64,000 nucleotides of DNA from JAJECS01 sp965219705 (GTDB lineage: Bacteria; Chloroflexota; UBA11872), in NCBI GenBank assembly GCA_965219705.1, contig OZ244789.1, positions 3,162,001-3,226,000 on the forward strand, given 5' to 3'. Of the stretch, positions 17,234-26,004 are shown piece by piece (positions within the stretch are counted from its first letter, which is position 1; the number at the start of each line of letters is the position of its first letter). The translations under genes were made by a program, and so were the position numbers. The notes below the pieces were generated by a model. That model ran no database searches, was not told the origin of the DNA, and worked only from the letters and a program-made list of their open reading frames with translations.

Positions 17234-19461
17234 TTGAGGGCCTCCAGATTGGCGAGATTGACCGCCAGGCGCTTGAGGCCCGCCGACTCGAACATCACGG
17301 TCACTTCCTCGTCGAAGCGCGTGATCTGGCCGGCCACGACCAGTCCTTCGCCGAACACTCGGTGCCGCACTCGCTGGCCGTCACGGAAGGTGCGCTCCGC
17401 CGGTGCCGGCGCCTTTTCCTCGGTCCGCGGCGTCAGCGGCGCGACGGGCGGCAGGCCGGGCTGCTCGCTCAAGCGGCGTTCGTATACGACATGCTCGGGC
17501 GGAATGTCGTTGAGGAAGCGCGACGGAAAGCGCACCGGCGTGCCCCAGCCCGAGCGGAAGCGCGCATAGGACATGAAGAGGCGGTCCTTGGCTCTGGTGA
17601 TGCCCACGTAGGCGAGACGCCGCTCCTCTTCCATCTGGTCCGGGTCGTCCTGGGATCGGATGTGCGGAAACAGCTCCTCTTCCATCCCCGTCATGAACAC
17701 CACACCGAACTCCAACCCTTTAGCGGCGTGAAACGTGAGCATGGTGATCGCTTCGGACTGCTCGGCCAGATTGTCGACCTCCGATACCAGCGCTGCCTCG
17801 TAGAGAAAGCGCTGCAGCCCTTCGCGAGGCTCGAATTCGTCGTACTTGCCGGCGGCGGCGGCCAACTCGACCACATTCTCCCAGCGTTCCTCCGGGCGAT
17901 CCGGGTCGTTGTCGAGCACGTCGTCATACCCGGTCTCTTGCACCACCGCATTGATCAGGCTGCCCACCGGAAGCTCGGCGGCGAGCATGTCGAGCTTGCG
18001 CATGACACGGCCGAGCCCAGTGAGCGCCTTGCGGGCCCGGCCAGCGAGCGGCACCTCGGGCGCAACGGCGTCGGGCGTCTCGGCTTGCTGCGCCATCCAG
18101 CGCACCAGCTCGCCGGGGGCCAAACCCGTCTGCCCGGCCCAGTCACGGAGGCCCTTGAGCGTGGTGGCGCCGATGCCGCGTCGGGGAACGTTGGCGATGC
18201 GCTCGAAGCTGAGCAGGTCTCGCGGGTTGGCGACCGCCCGCAGGTACGCCAGGACGTCGCGGACCTCCTTGCGGTTGTAGAACTCGGTCGCGCCGACCAA
18301 CTGGTACGGCACGCCCAGCCGCACGAACAACTCCTCGAACGCCCGGGACTGCGCGTTCGTGCGGTACATGAGGGCGATATCGCGACGTGGCACGCGGTGA
18401 TCGGCGCTCAGCTTGCGGATGACCTCAAGGACCTGGCGAGCCTCGTCTTCCTCGTCCATGGCTTCGATGATGCCCAGCGCCTGGCCTTCATCCCGATCGG
18501 TCCACAGCGTCTTCGGGGCGCGAGTGGCGAGCTTCGAGATCACGTTGTTCGCGATCGCCAGAATCCGCTGCGTCGAGCGATAGTTGCGCTCGAGCCGCAC
18601 GACCGAGGCCGCGGGAAACTGCTGCTCAAACTCCAGGATGTTGCGGATGTCGGCGCCGCGCCAGGAGTAGATGCTCTGATCGTCGTCGCCGACGACGCAG
18701 ACGTTGCCATGGCCCGCGGCCAGCTCGCGGATGAAGTAGTACTGCGCGCGGTTCGTGTCCTGGTATTCGTCAACCAGAATGAAGCGGAAGCGGTCGTGAT
18801 AGGCCGCGCGCGCCTCGGGCGATTCACGCAGGACACGAACGGCGTAGGCAATCATGTCGCCAAAGTCGAGCGCCTGCGCATCCCGCAGCAACCGCTGGTA
18901 GCGGTGGTAGATGGTGGCCGTCGTTTCTTGGAAGAACCCGTCGGCGCGCTCGGCGTATTCGTGGGGCGTTGCCAACTCGTCCTTGGCGCGGGAGATCTCA
19001 TTCCGCACGGCCTGCGGGCTGACGGTGTTGAGCGGGAGATTCAGGTCCGACATGGCCTGCTTCACGGCCCGCAGTTGGTCCGTCGCGTCGTAGATCGAGA
19101 ATTCCGATTCCCAGCCGATGCGATGGAAATCGCGGCGCAGAATGCGCAGGCTCTGGCTGTGGAAAGTGCCGACGTTGACGCCGCCGGCCGACGGGCCGAC
19201 CAGGTGCACGATGCGCTCCCGCATCTCGTTCGCCGCCTTGTTGGTGAACGTGACGGCGAGGATGTGCCACGGGGCAACACCGTGGGCGACGAGTCTGGCG
19301 ACCCGATGGGTGATGACGCGCGTCTTGCCGGTGCCGGCCCCGGCGAAAACGAGCAGCGGCCCAAAGAGGTGCTCGGCCGCCGTCCGCTGCTCAGGATTCA
19401 GCCCGTCAGTCGACCGTTCGTCGAGCGTCGGGCGGGCGTCGGAAGGGGGCGGCTGGTCCAT
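17230..19461 (-). CDS. pcrA: UvrD/PcrA/Rep-type superfamily 1 DNA helicase
   Basis: A 743-residue 3'-5' helicase of nucleotide excision and mismatch repair or replication restart. Motif I is FAGAGTGKTRVIT (K46), motif Ia FTNKAANEMRERI, motif II VDEYQDTN, motif III VVGDDDQSIYSWRGAD, motif IV LERNYRST, motif V TFHAAKGLEFGVVF and motif VI RLAYVGITRAKDRL. The C-terminal tail has a PcrA-like Tudor segment (GQRVRHRVFGEGLV). The ATG at 19461 is preferred over a TTG two codons earlier. It is the first gene of an operon with the HAD phosphatase and the ATP-dependent ligase. Confidence 0.95.
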   Translation of the reverse strand: MDQPPPSDARPTLDERSTDGLNPEQRTAAEHLFGPLLVFAGAGTGKTRVITHRVARLVAHGVAPWHILAVTFTNKAANEMRERIVHLVGPSAGGVNVGTFHSQSLRILRRDFHRIGWESEFSIYDATDQLRAVKQAMSDLNLPLNTVSPQAVRNEISRAKDELATPHEYAERADGFFQETTATIYHRYQRLLRDAQALDFGDMIAYAVRVLRESPEARAAYHDRFRFILVDEYQDTNRAQYYFIRELAAGHGNVCVVGDDDQSIYSWRGADIRNILEFEQQFPAASVVRLERNYRSTQRILAIANNVISKLATRAPKTLWTDRDEGQALGIIEAMDEEDEARQVLEVIRKLSADHRVPRRDIALMYRTNAQSRAFEELFVRLGVPYQLVGATEFYNRKEVRDVLAYLRAVANPRDLLSFERIANVPRRGIGATTLKGLRDWAGQTGLAPGELVRWMAQQAETPDAVAPEVPLAGRARKALTGLGRVMRKLDMLAAELPVGSLINAVVQETGYDDVLDNDPDRPEERWENVVELAAAAGKYDEFEPREGLQRFLYEAALVSEVDNLAEQSEAITMLTFHAAKGLEFGVVFMTGMEEELFPHIRSQDDPDQMEEERRLAYVGITRAKDRLFMSYARFRSGWGTPVRFPSRFLNDIPPEHVVYERRLSEQPGLPPVAPLTPRTEEKAPAPAERTFRDGQRVRHRVFGEGLVVAGQITRFDEEVTVMFESAGLKRLAVNLANLEALN

Positions 19462-19521
19462 GCCCAATTCTACGAGCAGACAGCCGCGCGCCGGCGCCGA
19501 GCGCCAGCCGTCCGGCGCTCA

Positions 19522-20400
19522 TCACCGAGGCGGGCTGGGGCGCACCCGCACCTCGACCTCGATCTGGCTTTCGCCGCCGCCGCGAAAGACGCCGCTGGTC
19601 GGAGCCACGTCTCGATAGTCACGGCCGACCGCCAATGGCACGTGCCCCGGTCCGGCAAGACTGTCATTGGTGGCGTCAAATCCGACCCAGCCGAGCTCGG
19701 GTAGGTGGCACTCGACCCAGGCATGGGTGGCGGATAGCGGCGCTGCCGCATGGGCCTGGACCAGACCGGTGACGGAGAGGTAGCCCGATACATAGCGGGC
19801 AGGCACGCCCCAGGAACGCGCAATGGCAATCATGGCGTGGGCGTAGTCCTGACAAACTCCGCGGCCGGTTTCCAGGATTTGATCGACAGGCGAAACCGCC
19901 GACGTGCTTCCCGGGACGTAGTCGAAGCTCTGGTAGAGCGTGCTCGACAGCCGTTGCAGCGCATGCAGCGGATCGCCGTCCGGCTCAATGCCCTGGCGAT
20001 CGACGAAGGCCGTCAGCGCTGGCGAGGGTCGCGTCAGCGGGCTGGGATGGGTGAAGTCCCAGTGGGTGAATGAATCGCGCCGTGGGCGAATCTCTTCCCA
20101 GGCGCCAGCGCTCAGGGAACCCGGGATTGGGGCGGCCGGCGTGCGCTCCACGGTGGAGCGGGCGGCGATCTCGAGGGCTCGGTGCTCCCGGTGGATGTTG
20201 AGAACGTGTTTCGTGTTGCCGAAACTGTCCACTTCTGCGTTCACCGGGGCCGGAGGGTCCGTCTCGATCTCAAAGCGTAGGAGCCGCTGGCTGGGGTCTT
20301 GACGCGGCTGAAGGCAAAGGGACATCACGCAACCACTCACCGGCAACGAGTAGCGATAGCGAGTGACGTGCTCGATGTCGTAGGAGGCCGGGCCATCCAT
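19522..20400 (-). CDS. Transglutaminase-like protease family protein
   Basis: A 292-residue protein with an N-terminal beta domain (DIEHVTRYRYSLPVSGCVMSL) followed by a transglutaminase-like core. The triad is visible: C183 in GRGVCQDYAHAM, H226 in SATHAWVEC and D242 in GFDATND. These proteins are encoded with alpha-E and circularly permuted ATP-grasp partners in many bacteria. The set has been proposed to make or process a peptide or amide-linked product, but no reaction is established. The stop of the alpha-E gene lies four bases upstream, so the two are cotranscribed. Confidence 0.9.
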   Translation of the reverse strand: MDGPASYDIEHVTRYRYSLPVSGCVMSLCLQPRQDPSQRLLRFEIETDPPAPVNAEVDSFGNTKHVLNIHREHRALEIAARSTVERTPAAPIPGSLSAGAWEEIRPRRDSFTHWDFTHPSPLTRPSPALTAFVDRQGIEPDGDPLHALQRLSSTLYQSFDYVPGSTSAVSPVDQILETGRGVCQDYAHAMIAIARSWGVPARYVSGYLSVTGLVQAHAAAPLSATHAWVECHLPELGWVGFDATNDSLAGPGHVPLAVGRDYRDVAPTSGVFRGGGESQIEVEVRVRPSPPR

Positions 20401-20404
20401 AGGA

Positions 20405-21373
20405 TCAGTGCAAGGGCGCGTCTTCGACTGGGTAGTCGAAGTAGGCGGCCGTCACGCGATCATGCAGCGCGTAGCAATGCACGCGAACCTGCTCGAGAAG
20501 GGTGTGGCGGTCTTCTTGATCGGGCCACTGGTAGTGAATGATGGCGCCCAGCCGACCGGCCAGGCGTCGGGCAGCGTCGCTGGAGCGCGCGTCGGGACCG
20601 GGACCGATGGCAGCAATCTCCTCGGCCGCCCGATCAAGCGAGCGGCAGAGGGAGTCCGGGAGACGGGGGTCCGTGACGAGCAGGTCCAGCACGTGGCGCG
20701 CGTCCACGGCAACGCCAAAGCGTCGGTTGTAGATCTCAAACGCGTGGCACAGGCGCAGCAAGCCGGTCCAGTCCGCGTCTGAAGACTCCTCCACATGCTC
20801 TTGGGCATTGAGTTGCGCCAAGAGCAGCGCGGCCAGGAGTTGGGCGCGCTCAATAGATCGCCCCAGCTGCATGAAGCGCCAGCCTTCACCACGGTACATC
20901 GTGGCCGCAGCCACACCCACGAAGGTGTCGATCTGCGCCACCGTTTCGGCATAGAAACTCTCGGGCGAGACCTCCCAAATGTCCTGCAGTTCCAGCTGCT
21001 GGAGTCGCAGATACGCCAGGTTCAGACGGGTCCACATCGGTGTGCTGATGGACTGGCGAATCTGCCGGGCGTTTTCGCGGCCGCGGTCGAAACAGCACCA
21101 CACCGAGCTGGGATTGGAGCGCTCGAATGTCAGGTCCCCGGCCAGGGTGTACGAGTCGGCCAGGGTGTAGTTGTCGCTGCCGAGCAACTCAATCTCGCCG
21201 GCCGGGGGCTGCCGGCTGACGCTCTCGTAGATGCGGCTCCAACCGAAATGGATCTCTCGAATCGGGCGGTCCACCAGGGATTCCGTCTGCAGCTGCAATA
21301 GCCGGCAGAGACGCCTCGCGCGTTCCAAATAGCGGCTCATCCAGTAGAGACCTTGAGCGCTGCGCACCAGCAT
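20405..21373 (-). CDS. Alpha-E domain-containing protein
   Basis: A 322-residue all-helical alpha-E protein, recognised by its N-terminus LVRSAQGLYWMSRYLERARR and the later RGEGWRFMQLGRSIERAQLL. The function is unknown, but it is a constant companion of circularly permuted ATP-grasp and transglutaminase-like genes. The ATG at 21373 fits the family start; an extension to 21526 is open but Gly/Ser/Arg-rich. It is directly followed by the transglutaminase gene. Confidence 0.9.
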   Translation of the reverse strand: MLVRSAQGLYWMSRYLERARRLCRLLQLQTESLVDRPIREIHFGWSRIYESVSRQPPAGEIELLGSDNYTLADSYTLAGDLTFERSNPSSVWCCFDRGRENARQIRQSISTPMWTRLNLAYLRLQQLELQDIWEVSPESFYAETVAQIDTFVGVAAATMYRGEGWRFMQLGRSIERAQLLAALLLAQLNAQEHVEESSDADWTGLLRLCHAFEIYNRRFGVAVDARHVLDLLVTDPRLPDSLCRSLDRAAEEIAAIGPGPDARSSDAARRLAGRLGAIIHYQWPDQEDRHTLLEQVRVHCYALHDRVTAAYFDYPVEDAPLH

Positions 21374-21629
21374 GCGAGTCAGTCCTGCCGGACCGGGATG
21401 ACTTCGCCGCAACCGACCTGATCGCACGCTGCGACCAAGCGACGTCGGCCCGGAGCCGGGCGCATCACACTTCCCATGCGTGCCGCGGGCCAAAGTACCG
21501 AGGCATGCCCAAGCCCGGATGTGCACCCGGGAGATGCCAAGGACCGGAAGCGCGGCTGCACTCGTTGCACATCGGCGTCAATCTAGCGAGCGGGCGCGTG
21601 CCGTCGACGGCGGCAGGCGCTTGGGCGAA

Positions 21630-23012
21630 CTAGTCCTCGTCGAATTCTTCCGGCATGAGGACGAATTCGGGGTATGCCTCGATTCCCAACTCCCCGGCGT
21701 CCTGGCCCAGCTGCTCGACCTGGCGCGACACGCGGACCCTGAGTGTCAGGTCCAGCAAGCGCCACACCAGCAAAGAGACAGTGAACACGAAGGCGCCAAC
21801 AGCCAGCACGCCGATCAACTGCACGTGGAACATGGCGCCGGCGACGATCGATGCGGCCAGGGTTCCCCAAATGCCCGAAATGAGGTGTGCGGGAACAGCC
21901 CCGACCACGTCGTCCAGCTTGAGCTTTTCCAACAGCTTCAGCCCGAGGGTGCATAGGATCGCGCCGACGGCGCCGATGACGATGGCCCAGTAGTGTTCAA
22001 CGATATCAGGGCCCGCGGTGATCGAGACGAGGCCGGCGATGGCGCCGTTGAGGCCCACAAAGAGGTCGGTGCGCCCCATGACGTACCGCGAGATGGCGAG
22101 GGCGGCCACAACGCCGGCCGCCGCCGCGAGGTTGGTGTTGACGAGCACGTGGCTCATGGCGACCGCGTCCAAGGCGCTGCCGAGCTTCAGTTGGGACCCG
22201 CCATTGAAGCCAAACCAGCCGAACCAAAGGATGAACACGCCAAGCGTTACCAACAGGATGTTGGAGGGCGGCGTGGGTCGCGCCGTGCCGTCCCGGCGAA
22301 ATTTCCCGAGTCGCGGCCCAACAACCAGAATGCCGGCAAGGGCCGCCCAGCCACCGACGCTGTGCACGATGGTCGAGCCGGCGAAATCCTGAAATCCCAT
22401 CTCAGCCATCCACCCGCCGCCCCAGGTCCAGGCCCCGACGATGGGGTAGATGAAGGCCGTGAGCAACAGGGTGAACACGAAGAACGACCACATTCTTACT
22501 CGTTCGGCCAGGGCCCCGGACACGATCGAGGCGGCGGTGGCCACAAAGACCATCTGGAAGAACCAGTCGGACATGGTGGAGTGGCCGCTGGCGACCACCG
22601 AGGACGCCGCGCCTTCGTCGCCGGCCAACAGATTGATCTCGTCGGCTGACGGTCCACGGAGGAACGTGAACGAGCCGATCACCGAGCCGACATCCACATA
22701 CATGAGGTTGTAGCCGATGATGAAGTAGGCGAGCCCGGCAATGGCGTAAAGGCCAATGTTCTTCAGACAGATCATGGAGGCGTTCTTGGTGCGCACCGAC
22801 CCGGACTCGAGCATCGTGAACCCAGCGCACATGAACATCACCAACGCTCCCCAGATCAGGAACGAGAAGGTGTTGAAGACGAACATCGCCTCTTCGTCAA
22901 CCGCGGCGCGAGCGACCGTCGGCACCAACAATGGGATGGCAAGGGCAATGACCAGGATGAGAACGAGACGGCGCGGAAACAGCCGGGTCAAGGAGCTTAC
23001 GAGGACTCGCAT
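21630..23012 (-). CDS. amt: Ammonium transporter with N-terminal signal sequence
   Basis: A 460-residue Amt/MEP/Rh-family channel. A cleavable-type N-terminal hydrophobic segment (LVLILVIALAIPLLVPTVARA) precedes the usual 11 membrane helices. Family markers are GSVRTKNASMICLKN, DWFFQMVFVATAASIVSGALAERV, FAGSTIVHSVGGWAALAG, ILWFGWFGFNGGS, the twin-His second half NTNLAAAAGVVAALA and GAVGAILCTLGLKLLEKLKLDD. It conducts NH4+/NH3 across the inner membrane. It lies between the ATP-grasp and alpha-E genes, which are normally adjacent. No glnK follows. A weak promoter candidate lies upstream at 23046-23075. Confidence 0.94.
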   Translation of the reverse strand: MRVLVSSLTRLFPRRLVLILVIALAIPLLVPTVARAAVDEEAMFVFNTFSFLIWGALVMFMCAGFTMLESGSVRTKNASMICLKNIGLYAIAGLAYFIIGYNLMYVDVGSVIGSFTFLRGPSADEINLLAGDEGAASSVVASGHSTMSDWFFQMVFVATAASIVSGALAERVRMWSFFVFTLLLTAFIYPIVGAWTWGGGWMAEMGFQDFAGSTIVHSVGGWAALAGILVVGPRLGKFRRDGTARPTPPSNILLVTLGVFILWFGWFGFNGGSQLKLGSALDAVAMSHVLVNTNLAAAAGVVAALAISRYVMGRTDLFVGLNGAIAGLVSITAGPDIVEHYWAIVIGAVGAILCTLGLKLLEKLKLDDVVGAVPAHLISGIWGTLAASIVAGAMFHVQLIGVLAVGAFVFTVSLLVWRLLDLTLRVRVSRQVEQLGQDAGELGIEAYPEFVLMPEEFDED

Positions 23013-23045
23013 CAGTTATTCGGCTCGGGAGGGCAGGCGGCGTAG

Positions 23046-23075
23046 AGTGTAGTTATTGCAACAAAATATTGCTAA
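23046..23075 (-). promoter_or_regulatory. Candidate promoter of the ammonium transporter gene
   Basis: An A+T-rich patch in otherwise G+C-rich DNA carries TTAGCA (23075-23070) and TACACT (23051-23046) with an 18-base spacer on the minus strand, 34 bases before the start codon. The spacer includes an imperfect inverted repeat (GCAA...TTGC). It would let amt be expressed independently of the ATP-grasp gene. Confidence 0.38.
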
Positions 23076-23200
23076 CGGGTCGATCGGCGGCCAGCTCTCG
23101 CGGCCCGACCGGTGACGCCGCCAGAAGATGCTGCGAGTGGGCGATGCTCCATCGGAGAGGGCGTGAGAAGCGCGGGTCGCTTCTGCGCGATCCGGATTCG

Positions 23201-24634
23201 TCAGTCGTCCAGGACCCAAACGTCCTTGCCGCCGCCGCCCTGGCTGGAGTTCACCACCAGGCTGCCCCGGCGCAGGGCCACGCGGCAGAACGCCCCGGGA
23301 ACGATACGGGTCTCGCGGCCACGGAGGACAAACGGTCGCAGGTCGACGTGCCGCGGCTCGAAGCGGCCGTCGATGAAGCAGGGAGCGCGTGACAGCGACA
23401 GCACCGGCTGGGCGATGAAATCGTCCGGATTGGCGCGCACTTCCTTGGCATATGCCGCGCGTTCGGCGAGTGTCGCGTGGGGCCCGACCAGCATGCCGTA
23501 GCCTCCGGATTCACCCACGCGCTTGACCACCAAGTTCTCCAAGTTGTCGAGCGTGTACTCAAGGCCTTCGGGACGGCGGCAGAGGTGGGTTTCGACGCTG
23601 GCGAGAATCGGCGCTTCGCCCAGGTAGTAGCGAATCATGTCGGGCACGTAGGGGTAGACGCTCTTGTCATCGGCGACGCCGGTTCCGGGGGCATTCACCA
23701 GGGTGACGTTGCCAAGCTTGTAGGCGTGCAGCAGCCCAGCTACGCCCAGGAGCGAGTCCGGGCGGAAGACTAGCGGATCGAGGAAGTCGTCGTCGACGCG
23801 GCGGTAAATCACGTCGACGCGACGCAGCCCCGCAGTAGTGCGCATGTAGACGTAGCCGTCGTTCACGAGCAAGTCACGGCCTTCGACGAGTTCCGCACCG
23901 ATTTCACCGGCGAGAAACATGTGCTCGTAGAAGGCTGCGTTGTAGACCCCGGGCGTCAGCAGGGCAATGCACGGATCAGACCGCCCTGCCGGCGCCAAGT
24001 CGCGCAGAGTTGCCCGCAACAGCCGTCCATAGTGCTCCACCTCGCGCACCCGCGCGCTGCGGTACACGCGGCGTAAGCCAGCCTTGACCACCTTGCGATT
24101 CGCAATCATGTACGAAACGCCAGACGGGACGCGCAGGTTGTCCTCCAGCACGTGAAAGCCGTCGTCGGTGCGCACGATGTCGGTGCCGCAAATGGCAACC
24201 CAAACGCCGTGCGGCGGGGAGAAGCCACGCATCTCGATGCGGTATTGCGGGCAGCCGCGTATGACGTCGGCCGGGATCACGCCGTCGGCGACGATGCGGG
24301 CCTCGCTGTAGATGTCTTCCAGAAAGAGATTGAGGGCGGTGAGGCGTTGGGTGAGACCGGATTCGATCAGCTGCCAATCGGCGCTTGATAGCACGCGCGG
24401 CAGGCAATCGATGGGAATGATTCGCTCACGGGCTTCAGCCTCACCATAGACCGTAAACGAGATGCCCTCATGGGAGAACGAGCGCGTGGCGCGTTCCTGG
24501 ACGCCGCCAAGCTCCTCGGCGGAGATGCGGCGCAGGGCTCCATACAGCAGCCGGCAATGCTCCCGCGGCGTGCCGTTGGGCAGGAACATCTCGTCGTAGA
24601 CCGTAGGGTCAAGGTCGTAGGCGTCAAAATCCAC
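23201..24634 (-). CDS. Circularly permuted ATP-grasp type 2 protein
   Basis: A 477-residue member of the circularly permuted ATP-grasp family (formerly DUF404/DUF407). Markers are YDEMFLPNGTPREHCRLLYG at the N-terminus, RPDSLLGVAGLLHAYKLGNV, LVNAPGTGVADDKSVYPYVP and the C-terminal VVNSSQGGGGKDVWVLDD. It probably catalyses ATP-dependent amide or peptide ligation with the alpha-E and transglutaminase-like partners, but no substrate is known. The GTG start at 24634 follows a GAGG element and a short overlapping upstream frame. Confidence 0.9.
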   Translation of the reverse strand: MDFDAYDLDPTVYDEMFLPNGTPREHCRLLYGALRRISAEELGGVQERATRSFSHEGISFTVYGEAEARERIIPIDCLPRVLSSADWQLIESGLTQRLTALNLFLEDIYSEARIVADGVIPADVIRGCPQYRIEMRGFSPPHGVWVAICGTDIVRTDDGFHVLEDNLRVPSGVSYMIANRKVVKAGLRRVYRSARVREVEHYGRLLRATLRDLAPAGRSDPCIALLTPGVYNAAFYEHMFLAGEIGAELVEGRDLLVNDGYVYMRTTAGLRRVDVIYRRVDDDFLDPLVFRPDSLLGVAGLLHAYKLGNVTLVNAPGTGVADDKSVYPYVPDMIRYYLGEAPILASVETHLCRRPEGLEYTLDNLENLVVKRVGESGGYGMLVGPHATLAERAAYAKEVRANPDDFIAQPVLSLSRAPCFIDGRFEPRHVDLRPFVLRGRETRIVPGAFCRVALRRGSLVVNSSQGGGGKDVWVLDD

Positions 24635-24635
24635 G

Positions 24636-24830
24636 CTAAGGCCTCATCCACCCATGGGCGTTCACGCTCTCGCCCCGCCGCGGGTCGACTGATGCGCTCC
24701 AATCTTGCCACCCGACCCGCCCGTCGTCCTCGATCAGGTCGCCTGCCCGCAGGCGCGGCAAGGGGGCGGCTGGATTGGTGCCCACGGGCACACGATCCGC
24801 CGCAGCGCCAGCCGCCGTGCGCGCGAACAT
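24636..24830 (-). CDS. Possible small protein upstream of the ATP-grasp gene
   Basis: A 64-residue frame from ATG 24830 whose stop (TAG) lies one base before the ATP-grasp GTG start, an arrangement often seen in coupled genes. The composition is balanced in its second half (LIEDDGRVGWQDWSASVDP), unlike typical shadow frames, but no family is recognised. It could be chance. Otherwise the 316-base interval 24635-24950 shows nothing. Confidence 0.25.
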   Translation of the reverse strand: MFARTAAGAAADRVPVGTNPAAPLPRLRAGDLIEDDGRVGWQDWSASVDPRRGESVNAHGWMRP

Positions 24831-24950
24831 CGAAGCACGCCAGGTCGCAGACGACGGAGGCCGGGTTGGGTAGTGGGACGGAGGGAGAAGGCCGCGAAAC
24901 TGAAACCTGTGCGGTCTCAACTATGACAGCGGTTGTCGGGTCGGCGATCT

Positions 24951-25637
24951 CTACCACTCTAGGCCGACGGCGGTGGTCAAGAACTCCATGAAGGGAGCCG
25001 CCTTGCGGCACGCGTTTGCATACACGTCGATGAAGTCCGGCGCGATGGCGTCCTCTTGCGTGAACTCGGTCACCCCGACAAAGTCCTTCCGCTTCAAGTC
25101 GTCGACCATGGGATGGCCGGGGTCGTAGCCCTTGGGCGGACGCTTCAGCGATTCACCCTCGAGCTCGTAGACCGCGGCGAAGTCGTCACTGGAGACCGCC
25201 TGTGTCCAGCGAGACGGGCTGGCGACGATGGCATCCCGGATCTTGCCCAGCCCTTCCGAGGCTGGGCGCCAGATGCCCGCGCCGGCGAACACTTCATCGG
25301 GCGCCAGGTGCAGATAGAAGCCGGGTCCGTGGACCTTTCGACCCGTCTTGTGGCGGAAGTGGATGGCGGCATGGGTCTTATACGGACTCTTGTCCCTGGA
25401 AAAGCGAACGTCTCGGTAGATGCGAAATATCGAACCGCCATGAGCTCTCGGATCGGCGACAAGTTGCGTGCTGATGCTCGGCAAGTGATTGTCGAAATCA
25501 GCCACGAAATCCACCAGTGGCTCCAGCACGACAGCCTGGTAGCGTTCCTTGTTCTCCTGAAACCAAGCTCTATTGTTGTTTAGTCGCAGCTCTATCAAGA
25601 ACTCGAACAGATCGTCGCTGAAGTGTGCTTTCGACAC
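24951..25637 (-). CDS. DUF2461 domain protein (TIGR02453-type)
   Basis: A 228-residue protein of the DUF2461 family. The diagnostic pattern is present: FLIELRLNNNRAWFQENKERY near the N-terminus, then RIYRDVRFSRDKSPYKTHAA and the GPGFYLHLAPDEVFAGAGIW segment. Function unknown; the protein is soluble and widespread. The start is the GTG at 25637 with AAGGAG upstream. It has its own leader region (25638-26004). Confidence 0.85.
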   Translation of the reverse strand: MSKAHFSDDLFEFLIELRLNNNRAWFQENKERYQAVVLEPLVDFVADFDNHLPSISTQLVADPRAHGGSIFRIYRDVRFSRDKSPYKTHAAIHFRHKTGRKVHGPGFYLHLAPDEVFAGAGIWRPASEGLGKIRDAIVASPSRWTQAVSSDDFAAVYELEGESLKRPPKGYDPGHPMVDDLKRKDFVGVTEFTQEDAIAPDFIDVYANACRKAAPFMEFLTTAVGLEW

Positions 25638-26004
25638 TGGCTCCTTGTCCTCTCAACGTGGCTACGTTGTGCCGCCGCTTCTAAACCGATTGCCACGTAG
25701 TATATAAGGTCGAGTCGCTCGGATTCTACTAATGGGAACTGCGTTCATTATCAGAAACTTCCCCTAACAGATTAGGTGTGCATGGTCTATACACATACCC
25801 GCCGCTAAACAGCGGTGGTTAGCCAGCCCCAAACGGCATGTGCAACTGACGTTCATCGCAATCAAGCAACAACACTCAATGCACGCCCCGTCGCGTAGTC
25901 GCCGACCGAGCCATCCGGAACAATTCGACTTGGATTCTCAATGCATGGACAGACGTGAACCAGGGGCGCTGGACCGGAGCCACCGTCAGCTTTCGCCATC
26001 CACT
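25638..26004. other. Intergenic region, relatively A+T-rich
   Basis: These 367 bases separate the DUF2461 gene from the end of the histidine kinase gene. No coding frame is convincing. A TATACT-like -10 candidate for the DUF2461 gene lies around 25700 on the minus strand, without a clear -35. A short hairpin (CCGCT, AAAC, AGCGG) near 25802-25815 could help end transcription from the kinase gene. Confidence 0.4.

Noticed and set aside
17362..19704. A 780-codon open frame on the plus strand opposite the helicase gene
   Set aside because: It mirrors the helicase in a G+C-rich region, is rich in Arg, Gly, Val and His without domain features, and the minus-strand helicase has all seven SF1 motifs.
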